Positions 46,597 through 59,760 are shown, counted from the first letter of the stretch. The stretch: DNA of 64,000 nt from Cannabis sativa (GCF_029168945.1 NC_083603.1:51284406-51348405), one strand, 5' to 3'. The notes: generated by a model not told the origin, from the letters alone. Numbers and translations: made by a program.

Positions 46597-49451
46597 ACCT
46601 TAATGCTTTACGTTGAAAAATTTGTTTAAAACAAATTTTTTGGTAATTTGGAAAAATCTCAAAAGAAACATAAAGGTTTGAAACAAATATGGGTAAATAA
46701 AAATTGTCTAGCTGGTTTTTCTGATAAAAGTGCTGCATCTCAAATGTGGTATTTTGACAGTGGTTGTTCTAGACATATGACAGGTGACAAGGACTCTTTG
46801 ACTAACATTCGGCCTATGCAATGTGGAGAAGTCACGTTTGGCAATGGCTTAGCTGGAAAAGTTGTTGGTATGGGAACTCTAAATTTTTAAGGATTACCTA
46901 GACTGAAAAATGTGATGTTAGTTGAAGGACTAAGGGCTAATTTAATAAGCATTAGTCAAATTTGTGACCAAGGGTATACTGTTTCATTTGATAGTGATCA
47001 TTGCTATGTTCTTAATGATGATAATGAATGTATCTTGCAAGGATTTCGATCCAATGATAACTGTTATACTCTAACCCCTGTGTTTACTTGTCATTCAGCT
47101 ATCAACAACACCACAGATTTGTGGCATGCCAAGCTTGGGCATATTAATTATAAAAACCTAAAAAAATTGTCAAATGCAAGTATTGTTCGAGGACTTCCCA
47201 AGCTTGGTAAAGAAAGTGTTGGTAAGTGTGAACCGTGTCAACTTGGGAAGCAATTAAAAATCACTCACAAGCCTGTGTCTGATATCAATACCTCAAAAGT
47301 ATTGGAATTGCTTCACATGGATCTTATGGGTCCAATCCAAGTTGAAAGTTTGAATGGTAAACGATATATCTTTGTTTGTGTTGATGATTTCTCACGTTTT
47401 ACTTGGGTAGATTTCATAAGAGAAAAGTCTGACACTTTTGATGCCTTTAAAACTCTTTGTTTGAGATTAAGAGTTGAGAAAGGTTGTAATATTGGGAAAA
47501 TTGTTCGAATCCGAAGTGATCATGGTAAGGAGTTTGAAAATTCTGTGTATGATGATTTTTGCAAGTCTACAGGTATAACTCATGAATTTTCAGCTCCCAA
47601 AACTCCTCAACAAAATGGAGTTGTTGAGAGGAAGAATCGAACATTGCAGGAAATGGCAAGAGTGATGTTAAATAGCAAGAAATTGACAAGGCGCCTATGG
47701 GCTGAAGCTATTAACACAGCTTGCTACATAATAAACAGAGTGTTTATTCGTCCAGGTACCTCAAAAACATCTTATGAAATCTGGAAAGGTAAGCGCCCCA
47801 ATGTAAGTCATTTTCATGTTTTTGGATGTGTGTGTTATGTCTATAGAGATCGTGAGCATATTGGTAAATTTGATGCTAAAAGTGATGTTGGTGTGTTTAT
47901 TAGATATTCCTTAAACAGTAGAGCTTATCGTGTTTATAACATGAGAACTCAAACTGTTTTGGAATCAGCTAATGTGGTTGTTGATGATTTTAAAGATTTT
48001 TCAGAGTTTTCCACAGAAGCCAAGATAAATAGTCTCATGGATGCTCCTCCAGAAGCAGCAAAAACAAATCCTGATGCAGCAGAACCCATTTCTGATGCTG
48101 CAAATGACGAATCTGCTGCTGCAACTGAGACTGGAGAACCAGAACCGTCTATCTTGACTCATCCAAACATCATCACTGATTCTATACAGAAAGAACCAAG
48201 CACTAGAGTCAAATTGAATCATCCAAAAGATCTCATTCTTGGAAATCCTGAAGAAAGCATGGTAACTCGCATAAGGTATGTTAATTTGATCAGCTTTCTT
48301 TGTTTTGTTTCTCAATATGAACCGAAAAATGTGAAGGAAGCCATGACCTTTGAGGAATGGCTCAATGTAATGCAAGAGGAACTCAACCAATTTGTTCGCA
48401 ACAAGGTATGGATTTTGGTCCGAAGACCAAAAGGTATAAATATAATTGGAACAAAGTGGATTTTTAAAAAGAAAAGTGATGAGTTCGGTACAATTGTGAG
48501 AAACAAGGCCAGATTGGTGGCACAAGGATACACACAGGTAGAAGGTATTGATTTTGATGAAACTTTTGCTCCTGTTGCAAGATTAGAATCAATTCGTTTA
48601 CTTTTGTGTATTGCTTGTATTTTGGATATTAAATTGTTTCAAATGGATGAAAAATTTTCCTTTCTCAATGGTATTTTAAGTGAGGAAGTTTATGTTGAGC
48701 AACCAAAAGGATTTGAAGATCCTCAATTTCCAAACCATGTGTACAAACTTGAAAAACGCTTTGTATGGTCTGAAACAAGCCCCACGAGCTTGGTATGAAA
48801 GGTTGACTCAATTTTTACTTTCTCATGATTATCAAAGAGGTAGTGTTGATAAAACTCTTTTCATCAAGCATATAAAATCTGATTTTATCATTGCTCAAAT
48901 TTATGTTGATGATATAGTTTTTGGTTCTACATCTAACCATGAAGTGCAGGTTTTTGTTGATCAAATGAAGAATGAATTTGAAATGAGCATGGTTGGTGAG
49001 CTCACTTTCTTTTTGGGTCTTCAAGTGAGACAAATGGAAGGAGGTACATTTGTATCTCAAAGTAAGTATGCTAAGAACCTTGTCAAGAAATTTGGTCTTG
49101 AATCGGCTAAGCAGGTAAGTACTCCAATGAGCACCATATTGAAATTGACAAAAGATGAGAATGGAGTAAAGGTAGACACTACACTTTATCGTAGCATGAT
49201 TGGAAGTCTCTTGTATTTAACTGCTAATCGTCCTGATATTTGTTACAGTGTGGGAGTTTGTGCTAGATATCAAAGTAATCCTATGGAATCTCATGTATCA
49301 GTTGTAAAAATGATTATTTGATATGTTAATAGCACTCTTGATTATGGAATTTGGTACTCGAAAGATACTAATTCTAATCTTGCTTGTTTTAGTGATGCAG
49401 ATTGGGCAAGCAATGCTGATGATCGAAAGAGCACAAGTGGAGGGTGTTTCT
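46597..49451 (+). pseudogene. pol of Copia 2, first part (PR-INT-RT and start of RNase H)
   Basis: Resumes exactly where gag was cut. Protease (FDSGCSRHMTGD) is followed by a TAA at 46888. The frame from 46912 to 48798 then covers integrase (WHAKLGH, CEPCQLGK, SDHGKEF, QQNGVVERKN) and the start of RT in one open stretch. An extra C near 48756 shifts the frame, and RT continues at 48760-49321 with YVDD. A TGA at 49319-49321 stands where Copia 1 has CGA. RNase H begins but is split by the solo LTR at 49452. Confidence 0.9.
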
Positions 49452-51378
49452 TGTTGGAATTATATTTATCCAGGATCTTAGATCTACTCACAAGTATGTT
49501 GATTTAACAACCTAATATTGAACTTCTAAAACAATGAACTAAACACATAAAAGTTAAGAATAACTTACAGTGATTGCAGCGGAATTAATGTCTCCTTCCA
49601 CTCAGATCTCTAACCCTTTATTCCTGTCTGTAGCAGAGTATAATCAAGATCTGAGCCCGAAAGTTCTTCAGTTGGATGTGATCCTTCACAGTCTTCCAAA
49701 CTATAATGAGGTACTGAGTGATGTGTGTGGGCACTTCTCTCTCACTAGGAATTTCGAAATTTCTCTCTTGTTTTCTCTCTTGATTTCGTGTGACACAATG
49801 CAAAGCAAAACTTTTTCAAGCCCATTAAGAGTAGAGAGAGGGGCTGCTATAAATAGGAAAAGGGAAGAGCACAACTTTCCAAATAAACAGTTTCCTCTTT
49901 TACTGTGTAATTGAATAACTGCCTTATTTAGTGTGATCCACCACTTTCCTATTTAGGCTAGGCTTTGATTAGCAATTATATGGCAATTTAAATTGAAAAT
50001 AATAATTGGGAAACATGCAAGCATGTGGCCGGCCATGGTGTGTATGGGCCTCACATGGATTTTGCAGTTTCCTCAATTTTATTTCTATTTGTCCAATGCC
50101 ATTTTTCCAATTCTAATCATTTAAATGCCAAAACTAATTATTTAATAACTAAAATAGATTATTAAATAATATTGCCATTTAAAATAATTATTAATTTAGA
50201 CATGCAAAGTCTCATAAACCTAGAAACCCTTTTATTTACAATTTCATCCTTAAACTGTGAGAATTCACAAATTAGACATAGTCTAACTTTTAGAATTATA
50301 ATTGATTAATCATAAATCAATTATAGAGTCTTACAAACAGTATAGTCTCAACTAGAATAGGGACCATGGATCTATATGCTGAGCTTCCAATAAGTTGAAC
50401 CGATTTACCAAGTAAATCCCTAACTTATTAATTCCTCGTTGAATCTACTCTTAGAACTTGGAATTGCACTCTCAGACTTATATAGAGCATATCATATGTT
50501 TCACGATATCAATATGCTATCTCATTTAACCATTGTTATAATCTTAATGTGATTTAGAGATCCTCTATATAGATGATTTACATCGAGATGGGACCAATTT
50601 ACCGTTTACACCCCTCAATGTATTTTGCCCCTTTGAACACTTAGTTACCTGTAAATGATGTTTTAGTGATCTGATATACAGTCACTGAAACAAGAGCTCA
50701 TCCATTTACTTCTATTTAACTAAGCTCAAAAGGAATCATCACTTTACTTCTATACACCAGTAGAAGCTATAGATTTCCATATTTATGTTCAGCACTCCCA
50801 TTCAGTTATGTTATCATGTACCCAAAATATATGTATTATCCTGACCCAAAGATAGGCTTAACTAATAAATCAAAGAACAAGAATAGCACTCCTGAGATTG
50901 AGCCTAAGCATATCTGGATTTAGATTCTCTTAATCTAAGATCAACTTCTGATATTGACTTGGACAGATACAACGGTAAGTTTACAATATCTTTGACCAAG
51001 TTCAATATCGGTCCAGTCCAATGCATACTCCATACATTCGAAACCAGTATACTTTGCCAATGTTCTGAAAGAACATAACACTTACTCCAAGTGTAAGTAT
51101 ACTTCATCGCTGATTATCACATCAGTGTAAATCCAAAACACTGATGAACAGGGACCAAATCTTTTGAATCATATAATCACAATCACATTCCACTGTATTG
51201 ACAATACTGTAATTGTGAATAACTATATGTTCTGGATTTAACTGATTTTGTGCATATATCAAGTATATATATTAAACCATAAACATGTAACATACATGTA
51301 ATCATAATTCACTTCAAAATTCTAAATTAATAACTAATCAGATTGTAATGAGTTTTATTTAGGGCATAAAACCCAACA
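49452..51378 (-). mobile_element. Solo LTR of the 4428-6323 family
   Basis: 1927 bp from TGTTGGAATT to CCCAACA, flanked by the duplication TTTCT (49447-49451, 51379-51383). It interrupts the RNase H of Copia 2; the empty site is visible in Copia 1 near 22165. No internal sequence remains, as expected after recombination between two LTRs. The sense strand is minus by comparison with the primer-bearing copy. Confidence 0.92.
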
Positions 51379-51383
51379 TTTCT

Positions 51384-51775
51384 TTCTTGGGAATAATCTA
51401 GTATCTTGGCATAGCAAGAAACAAAATTCTATTTCTTTGTCCACTGCCGAAGCTGAGTACATAGCTGCTGGCAGTTGTTGTACTCAACTGTTATGGTTGA
51501 AACAAATGTTGATTGATTATGGATTTGAATTGGGTGTTTTGACTATCTTTTGTGATAACACTAGTGCCATAAATATTTCCAAAAATCCTGTTCAACATTC
51601 TAGAGCAAAGCACATTGATATAAGGCATCACTTTATCAGGGAACTTGTTGAAAATAAATCATTACAATTAGAATATGTTGATACTAAAAAACAATTAGTT
51701 GATATTTTCACAAAGGCCCTAGATTCAAGTCGCTTTGACTCCCTCAGAAAGTCTTTGGGAGTTTGCATTGTTTAA
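51384..51775 (+). pseudogene. RNase H end of Copia 2 pol
   Basis: Continues from 49451 with VSWHSKKQNSISLSTAEAEY, a CDNTSAINISKNP segment and the C-terminal LADIFTKAL-like region (here LVDIFTKAL), then a stop at 51773-51775. Confidence 0.88.
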
Positions 51776-52757
51776 ATCTCTCTTGTTCATATTTTTGTAC
51801 AATATTGTTAAGTGATTCTTCTCTAGCATTTAATCTTCTTTCATTGTAATTTGACAAATCATGTTTATGCTTTTGGATTATAATTAGTTAGGATCTCATT
51901 CTTATCATACTTTTTGATGTTGTGTTAAAAGGTTCATGTTACTCTTTATGTGTGTCTAGGATTAAATAATGTACTTATACAGAGTTGAGTAATTTTTGTT
52001 TCAGACTTGTCAGGCCCCTTGCTGGAATAGAGCTACCCATACTGAGGTGTGAAAGCCATCTTTTGAGTAAGCTGGAACATTGTAATTAACAACTATGATG
52101 AGGATGCACTACCATAGAAAAGGGCTACCTTCAGTATGGCGTGATAGCATCCAGTTGAGAGATCAAATTGAACAAGGCGAAAATGAAAAATCTTGCCAAG
52201 GACAATGATCCTATTTTCACTGCACACACTTATGTCTGACAAGTGTGTTCAAATTTGTAAGTCTTCTCTACTAAATTAAATTGATAATCCTGGTTCACAA
52301 TTTTTAGTAACATGCATATCTTTTTCCTCAACATCAATTAAGTATGATTTGTTCCTGAGATACTAATTAGTTATTTTCTTTAAAAGCATAACATGTATTT
52401 TATTTTGTTTATTTTCAATAATATTTGATTACATTGCTTGTTTAGAATCTCATATATTTATTGTACACATTTTATTTTATTTTCGGTTTCTTAAAAAAAA
52501 TAATAAAAAGGAGAGGGAGGCGTGTGACTTGTTTCATGGGCTAAGGAAATTTTGTGCTTAAATGGTAAGTATCAACATTTATTCTTCTTTGATTTATTTT
52601 GATATGTTTCCATTTAAAGATTAATCTTTTATATGGTAATATGTCTTTAATCTTGAAAGATTGTCTTATTTTTGGAAATATTGTTGGTAATTCTAGTTTC
52701 CTTTTATTTTATTTTTTTTTAAAAAAAAAAAGGGGGGAAAGGAGTTGCAAGAGAGTG
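51776..52757 (+). other. Structured spacer between pol and third ORF, Copia 2
   Basis: Counterpart of 22564-23543. The complementary 8-mers are kept at 52038-52045 (CATACTGA) and 52131-52138 (TCAGTATG), as is the outer inverted repeat. Confidence 0.6.
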
Positions 52758-52852
52758 GGCGGTTTCCTTTATTTGTTCATGGGCTGGCGGTTACCATTTA
52801 AAATTTCAAATTTGGTTTCCTTTTCTTGTCTTGCTTCCAAGTTTATATAAAC
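52758..52852 (+). promoter_or_regulatory. Putative internal promoter of the Copia 2 third ORF
   Basis: GGCGGTTTCC at 52758-52767, GGCGGTTACC at 52786-52795, and GTTTATATAAAC at 52841-52852; the ATG is at 52941. The acceptor-like CAG seen in Copia 1 reads CAT here. Confidence 0.5.
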
Positions 52853-52940
52853 CAATTTTTGTCATTTAACTCACCACCTACCCGAACCTAGTTTCTTGTT
52901 CCTTGTGTTGTTTCTGTTCATCTTCTCTTTCATATCAAAA

Positions 52941-54521
52941 ATGGTGAGAACTAAGAATCTAGGGCACACCAAAAAGTTGGTGGAAACCGTTGCAACCCCT
53001 TCTAATGCACCCCCTGCTGCTTCAGTCCCTCCTCCTGCTGTTGCAAAGTCTAGAGATTCATCGCTTCCCCAGCGTGAATCTCAACCCGAGAAGCCAAAAC
53101 GCATCCCCAAGCAAGTGGCTCGCAAATCGGTAAGACCTCTTCGAACCTGGACTTCTTCGTCTGAGTCTTTGAAGGAATCTCCTCCACCGTTAGCAGTTCC
53201 TCCTCCTGCTACATCAGTCCTTGCCACCACTCCAACCGATCCGTCTACTCGAACTTGAGCTCATCAAGCCTCTTCTGAAAAGGAACTTCGAGCTTCTCGA
53301 AGTCGTGATAAGTCAGTCCCTCCAGCCAAGAAGAAACTTAAGACCAATCCTCCCTCGGTTTCTTCAAGTTCAGAAGAAGAAGATCCAATGGAAGTCTCCT
53401 CAGACAAATCAGTTTCTCTCCATTTAGAGAAGGAAAATCCAGAGGATATGGGAGATTCGTTTGACAGCGAGGACACAGAACTCGAGCCAGAGCCTAAATT
53501 GACAAAATTCGCTTCTGCAGCAAAGGCTTCTGCTGCTGCCAAAGGCAAGCAGCCTATGGAAGATCCTTCTTCTGGTAATGTTCCTTCAACTCTTTCTCAC
53601 TGCCCTCGATTTTATTATCGTGATAATGAACGTGACTGGAATTTATATGCAACCCGTAAGTTTGAATGTGAGAGGAGCTATGATTTGCATGCTCATCGGG
53701 TTTATGGGATTGTAAAGTTTATTCAATTTCATCAATGGGAAAACACTCTCACTGGTTTCAATGGGTTCATTGCAAACATTGTTAAGGATTTCTATGCTAA
53801 TCTTACTGATGATTTTCTTGATGAGAATTCTAGACTATATCGGAGAGTATATGTTAGGGGACATTGGTTTTCTTTTTCTGAAAAGGACATTACTCAAGCT
53901 TTGCAACTGTCCGAGAATGTCTCCAATCTAGTGATGTCTATGGATTGTGAATTGATGCTCTCTGAACTCACGGGTGCAAGATCTGAGTTGAAACCAGGAG
54001 AGAGTCTTCGAATCACTCATCTCACATTTGTTCATGCATCTCTTATGCGGTTTGCTCTAAGTAATTGGGTTCCTAACTCCAACAAGACCGTAGTGTCTCA
54101 AGATGTGGCATCATTCTTATACCACATCACCTCTGGAGCTTCAATTGATTTGGCCTCACACATTCTGAACCAGATTGTTTCATTCCGAAGAGGTAAAAAG
54201 CCAACCTTTAAACTTGTTTTTCCAAATCTAATCTTTAAGGTTTTATCTTCTCAGAAGAATGTGGCCCAATCACATGAAACACTTGAGCCCTCTGTCACTG
54301 GTCCTACATTCCAACCTTCGGAATACTTTGATGGTGTGTTTCAAAAACGGCCTAAGGCTGGAGCTGCTGCTGCTGCTGCAAGTTCAAGTTCTGCTGCTGC
54401 AGAACTCCAGGAAGTCAAGAATGAAGTTCAGCACGTGAACAATCATCTTGCTGCAATGGAAGAACTTCAGCACGAGACGTCCAAGCAGTTGACCTCCTTG
54501 GTTAAACTCTACCGAGACTAA
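52941..54521 (+). pseudogene. Third ORF of Copia 2, one nonsense codon
   Basis: 526 codons in one frame, interrupted only by TGA at 53256-53258 (codon 106; Copia 1 has CGA). The order is Ser/Pro/Lys-rich N-terminus, globular region (RVYVRGHWFSFSEKD, WVPNSNKTVVSQDVASFLY), Ala-rich stretch, then a probable short coiled coil (about 54400-54510) that Copia 1 has lost. This copy shows the family's full-length form. No membrane segment; function unknown. Confidence 0.75.
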
Positions 54522-54601
54522 GTTTTTGTTTTCTTTGCTTTTGATTGGACATATTTCTATTTATCTTTCTTTGTTTACTTTGGCACTCCGATAAACAAAA
54601 A

Positions 54602-54903
54602 GGGGGAGAAATATTTGATTTTTAAACTGCTTGTTTTTGTTTTGCCCAACTCTGGACCCTTTAGAAATATTTGATTTTTAAACTGCTTGTTTTTGTTTTG
54701 CCCAACTCTGGACCCTTTTTCCAGGGGGCGTTATGGTTAGTACTTGTGAACATCTTTTGTTAAAAGTTAGCTTGCTTATTGTGTTATTTGTGATATTCGA
54801 TTGTGTTACTCAGGGGGAGTAGTTTTTGCTTTTGCTAATTTTAACTTGCAGGTACTTTATGTTAAAAATTATTTTGTTCATCTAAAGTGCTAAAGGGGGA
54901 GAT
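54602..54903 (+). other. Polypurine tracts before the 3' LTR, Copia 2
   Basis: GGGGG runs at 54602, 54724, 54813 and 54895; the last adjoins the LTR. They match the four of Copia 1, with the second one changed to GGGGGCG. Confidence 0.7.
54607..54718. repeat. 56-bp tandem duplication in Copia 2
   Basis: AGAAATATTTGATTTTTAAA and the following sequence to TCTGGACCCTTT occur twice in a row, period 56. Copia 1 has one copy, so this arose within Copia 2. Confidence 0.9.
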
Positions 54904-55841
54904 TGTAAAGTCCTTTTTTGGCAAGTTAGTTGACAAAATAATTTTTCCTTTTATGGTAAGATTGTTGTACATTCATACCCGATTTCTTACCTTATAAATT
55001 CGGTTTATAGTTGCTCTTTTCCTTGTTAGGAAAGTTGCACTTTCAGCTGAACTTTCCTTTGTTGGAAACTTCTTAAAAGAGAAGCAATTCTCTTTTGGAA
55101 AGTTGTCTTTTTTAGGGAAACTTTGATTATTGCCTTTTCCTTATTGATTTCGATTGTATCTTGATACAATCAGAATATCTAATCTATTTTTGGCAGGAAT
55201 CAAGCATTGATAGAGGATCGGACCCGATTATAGCAAGTTTCCCGTTTCTGGTGTGATCTGCTGCGTCAGCATCCGAATATGATGTAGCAGATCGTGTTTT
55301 CTTAGGAAAGTTTTTGTACAGCTGTAGATTCAAACTTGTGGCTGTCTCTAAGGTTTCTATGTTCTATAAATAGAGCCTAGAGAGCAGCCATTCGAATTAG
55401 CTCTTCCATTAATCATTTTTTGCACTTATATTATTTGAGAGAAGAGAGTTTTTCTTTATTTTGTGAGAGCCTAGTTGTTCATCTAGGTTCTAGTTGTTTA
55501 TTTCTGTTCTTACTCTGTCCTAGAGGTTGTGAAGAACTACTTGACTGAACAAGAGATTGGTCTTCGGGAGAAGACTTGATAAAGCCTTACTTCGGGAGGA
55601 AGTAAGCACTTGGTCTTCGGGAGAAGATTTGTTGAAGCCTTACTTCGGGAGGAAGTAAGCACTCACACTTCAAAGACGAAGGGAGTTCGGGCTTGAAGGT
55701 GTTTCAAGAAGTCAATTTCATAAAGTGGATTACAAAGGATTGCGACAATACTTTAGAGGGAGTCTAAACTTGTTTAAGTCAATTGTCTTTGTAATTTTGA
55801 TACTTTATTAATTGATTTCATTCTCTGGGCGTGGCCCCGTG
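54904..55841 (+). repeat. 3' LTR of Copia 2, left part
   Basis: First 938 bp of the LTR, including the TATA box (about 55367) and hairpin array (about 55560-55660). Cut by element B after CCGTG. Confidence 0.92.
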
Positions 55842-57211
55842 TGTTACTATAATTTTAAACACTACGCAAGTATACGCAATCAAGTAGTAAATCTCACACA
55901 GGTGAGGTCGATCCCACAGGGAATTGGATTAAGTACCACTAAATTATACTTATGATTCTATTCGGTAAATCGAAAGCAATTATGATTTAAAAACAGTAAA
56001 ATATGAAAGAAATTCAGAAAACTTAATAACACAATTTAAAGTTGAGCAAGATGAGACAATAGGGAGGAGAATCCTGTTGTTGTTTACCCAAATCGTTAAT
56101 GCTTAATTACTATCCTATTCTTAGAGTGAATGACAGATTATGAAATAACCTAGCTCCTTTCAGATCTTCTAGATTCTAAATCACATGTTATCTAATTAAT
56201 TCCTTAATTAAACTAACATGAAATCAGCATTAAGCAATAATCTACTCGTCACATAAGTCATGCAAATACTTTCGTTTCACATAGAACATTGATTATCTTA
56301 ATTTTAGCATTCTCAATTCTCACTTTTCAGATTTTGAATTGAGATCATAGAACATGCACAAGGTGATCAATCTTAAACATGAAATTAAGAACAAACTAAG
56401 ACAATTTCACACACAAGAATTGAGGAATGGTAATTAAACATTAACTAGGCAAAACATTAAACAACAATCATCATCCTCCCTAAATGGGAAATTTAGTTCA
56501 GAAACAAATCCATAACCATTCCTATAGCAATATTCAACATAAATAAATTAAAGAGGAATAGAGAAAGAAACTGTTGGTGGATTGACTCTGGATCTTCACT
56601 TTGATTTCCTCTGCTCTTCTTGCCTCTTTCTGCTGTGTTTTAGGGTTCCAAATCGCTTCCCCCAGACTTCCAATCGCAGTTTTCTATTTATAACTAATTT
56701 TTAGGGTTCGTCGGACAAAAATACCCCTGACTGTACGGACGCTCGCCGCGGCCAAAAGTGGTCTCGCCGCGGCCAAAAGTGCATCAAAAAACTACGTTTC
56801 TGCCCAGACTTTCTAGCCGCGGCCATGGAAATCTCGCCGCGGCGAGATGGAATTTTCTGCTTCAATCTCTTTTAGTAAAATGGGCATAACTTTCTCATAC
56901 GAACTCCAAATGGGCTGATTCAAGATGCGTTGGAAAGATAAAAAAGAGATCTAAAACTTTTATGTTTTGACTTTTTCCAAAATATGATCATAACATAGTC
57001 GAATTTAGGCTTGAAGTTTCAGCTTTATTCTCTTTCAAAACTTTCTCTATTTTATAGATCACTGTTTTCTGAAATTTATCCAATTTATACATCCCAAGTG
57101 TAGAAACCTGAAATCAAAGAAAACAAGCGTAATTCTATTCCAAAAATAATAATAAAGAAGAAAAATAACTATAAAATGTGACCCAAAACTTAGGCTAAAA
57201 ATAGCCTAACA
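55842..57211 (-). repeat. 3' LTR of element B
   Basis: On the plus strand TGTTACTATAATT...AGCCTAACA. On the sense strand it opens with TTAGGCTA-TTTT-TAGCCTAA, a hairpin at the LTR tip. A CCGCGG array lies at 56746-56842 and the TATAAATA box at 56685-56692 (minus strand). Confidence 0.95.
56685..56842 (-). promoter_or_regulatory. LTR promoter of element B with CCGCGG array
   Basis: Four CCGCGG palindromes (56746, 56767, 56817, 56837), mostly within GCCGCGGC, lie 54-150 bp upstream of the TATA box on the minus strand. The motif TGTACGGAC (plus strand, about 56732) stands at the TATA-side edge. The same array is in the other LTR at about 60688-60784. Confidence 0.6.
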
Positions 57212-57250
57212 AATTCCCCCAAACTGAATCTTTACTCGCCCTCGAGTAAA
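57212..57250 (-). other. Polypurine tract and PPT-side hairpin, element B
   Basis: Sense strand: TTTGGGGGAATT next to the LTR, preceded by the hairpin whose plus-strand form is TTTACTCG-CCCT-CGAGTAAA (57231-57250), an 8-bp perfect stem. Confidence 0.8.
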
Positions 57251-57984
57251 GCTAAGACTTAAACTAAACTGAAAAAAAAACAATGCAATAGATAACTAAA
57301 CCTTCCAATGATTGAACTACCACTACCACCTGCACAACTTCAAGCAAATCAATAACCAGAATTTCAACTCAATAACTCTACGAACTAACTTGGATGCATA
57401 ATTCAGAAGTAAGCAATTCATACAGGCACAAAACATCGCTTTTGACATTCATATCACAACCATTCTACACTTTCTGACATTCCGCTAACCCATGTTCAAT
57501 AAGTTTGGATGACATACCTCTCTCCACTAATGTTGACAATTTTTGCTCGGAATCAAAAGGTCTTTTTCGGTTATAATAGCATGGCTTAGGCAAAACGGGT
57601 AGATGAGAAGTCATTTAGGTTACATTATACCATAAGCACAATTATACCAAACAAGCACCCACACTTATCCATTTTTTTCATCCCAAAGAAGATATTAAGA
57701 GATTGCATATTTTTTTCCTATGTGCCTACCTCATTGTTCACAATTGATTCTCAAGAAGAAATTATCACATTTCATTTTTCTTTTGTTTTTTTCTTTCTTC
57801 TTTTCTTTTTTCTACACTAGAGGCACATCACATAACAACTATTTTTTCCAATCTCTTACTCTCAAGATTATTCCCCACTTACAACAATTCATTCCCCCCC
57901 AAACTTGATTAAAAGCTTATGGCATAATAAGGTACGTTGAGAATGAAAGTAGTTAAAGATAACGAATTAAGCTTAGTTAAGTGG

Positions 57985-58035
<51 letters not shown>

Positions 58036-58551
58036 AAATAGGCTAAGGCTCAACTTTGGGTAAACTAAGGATAAAACTTTTCAGGTAGGCTTGAAAGGCT
58101 CAATCGATCCAAAGAAAATTTTCCTAAATCACTTTCCAAACAAAAATCAACAAGAATTTCGCTTCAAGAGAGTATGTCAAACAAATTCTATTCCATGTCA
58201 AGCCAAATCATTCCACAATCCAAATAGAACACAAGTGATATGCGTCAAAAACAAATGTTTTACATCTACATGAACAACCTTCTAATACACATCCAATTTA
58301 ATTCAAAGAGTTATGACTCAAGCACACGGTTAAGATTTCAATCAATTACACAAGTGAATAACAGTAAGTCAATCAATATTCCAGCTCAGTTATCAACACA
58401 TGACACTAACAAAAACAAAAACTAAAACAAAAACTAAACTAAAAAAACGAAAACATAAACTGAAAAACTGAAAAAAAGAATTAAATCTCTCCCCCCAAAC
58501 TAAAGATGCACATTGTCCCCAATGTGACATTAAAGAAAAAGGAAAGGAAAC
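57251..58551 (-). other. Non-coding 3' internal region of element B, with AT microsatellite
   Basis: No gene seen. A pure TA repeat runs from about 57989 to 58031. A CCCCCCAAACT run near 57893 and TCCCCCCAAACT near 58490 are PPT-like on the minus strand, so extra tracts may exist. Text matches element A. Confidence 0.6.
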
Positions 58552-59499
58552 TTACCTGAGTGCCACATCAATAAGCGGTTGACGCCCGTAATAAGCGTCA
58601 TGCAAGACAACTTGAAAATTGTTGTTGTACTTGCCTTCAAGCTTGGCAAGTGATGAGTTTGAACCAAAATCAGCACCAACAACATAAGACTTTGGATGAT
58701 GAGCTTGGGGAGATGCCTTTTGTAGCTTGTAGAGGATATAATATGGTGTTGATAAAATATATGAATTCATTGGTGGTTTATTAGTCAATATCATTGATGA
58801 AGTCGAATCAATGATGCCATGTTCTTCTTCATCCTCCAATGTCACAGTTTCTACACTTTCATCTAACAACACTTCTTCTTGTTGCTCACTCTCCACTTGG
58901 CTATCCATACCCTTGCTTGTGATTTCATATTCAATGAGTTCCTCTTCACAAGGATCTTGATCTTCAATTGTAGGCTCATTATCTTCCTTGTATTCAAATA
59001 ATGACCCTTCTTCATTGTACCAACAACTCTCATAACTTTCATCATTGGAGTTATTACATTCTGAATCATGAGTCATTGAATTATCACATAAGGATCTCAC
59101 CATGTCAGTTAAGCGGTTAATCTCTCCTGGAAGTGATTGTAGAAGTGATAGTAGTTGCTCCTCTTTTTCAGTTTGTTGGGATGAATTTGGGCAATAAGGT
59201 GGGTATTGGTGACTCCAACCCTGAAGTGATGGATCCCAATGCCAGTCGTAATCAAAATCTGCCATGTTATTCAACAGATTTATTACATCATAGCCTCTCA
59301 TTAATAGAGGTGCTCCAGTTGCCTCTGCTCCATAATCAACCCAGCTTCTTGTTTCATCATTAAGCCCATTATAAAAGAGCCACGTAAAACACCCACTTGA
59401 GAAAGTGGGATAACATCTCTCTCCAAGCTCTTTAAATCTCCTCCAAGCAGAATAGAATGGTTCATTGTGTTGTTGGGCAAAATCCTCAAGATATAACAT
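58552..59499 (-). CDS. Truncated Gag-like protein of element B
   Basis: An intact 315-codon ORF and the only one in the element. The start is the ATG at 59497-59499; an in-frame stop lies three codons upstream. Residues 1-85 align by eye with the second half of the Athila gag core: LEDFAQQHNEPFYSAWRRF against NNFCQQDNESLHEAWERF, then FYNGL and a LL-x-MA helix. A DWHWDPSLQG segment follows, then a long acidic region and a conserved C-terminus (GADFGSNSSLAKLEG, FQVVLHDAYYGRQP). There is no zinc knuckle. It may join Athila particles or bind element RNA; that is inference. The C-terminal part is also conserved in old element A, which argues against neutral decay. Spliced addition of an upstream exon is possible. 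Confidence 0.8.
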   Translation of the reverse strand: MLYLEDFAQQHNEPFYSAWRRFKELGERCYPTFSSGCFTWLFYNGLNDETRSWVDYGAEATGAPLLMRGYDVINLLNNMADFDYDWHWDPSLQGWSHQYPPYCPNSSQQTEKEEQLLSLLQSLPGEINRLTDMVRSLCDNSMTHDSECNNSNDESYESCWYNEEGSLFEYKEDNEPTIEDQDPCEEELIEYEITSKGMDSQVESEQQEEVLLDESVETVTLEDEEEHGIIDSTSSMILTNKPPMNSYILSTPYYILYKLQKASPQAHHPKSYVVGADFGSNSSLAKLEGKYNNNFQVVLHDAYYGRQPLIDVALR

Positions 59500-59760
59500 C
59501 TGGATTTATCTTGCAGGTCAAACTCATAAGTAACACATTAGTAAAATTAAAAGAAAAATAAAACTAAATTAATACTAAAAAGATAAAAATTTGAAACAAC
59601 AAAATTAATACCAAAACTAAAAAGTAAAACCAAATTAGAACAAAATTTAATTTTTAATAATATTACAAAAATTAATCTAAAAGAAACAGATTAGAAATAA
59701 GCAAAAAGAACCAAAGTAGAAGTTAGTATAATTTTATGTAATATTAATCTTTAAACAATT

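Noticed and set aside
57989..58031. TA repeat as a replication origin or matrix-attachment site
   Set aside because: A pure microsatellite inside a retroelement is explained by slippage; nothing else supports the idea.
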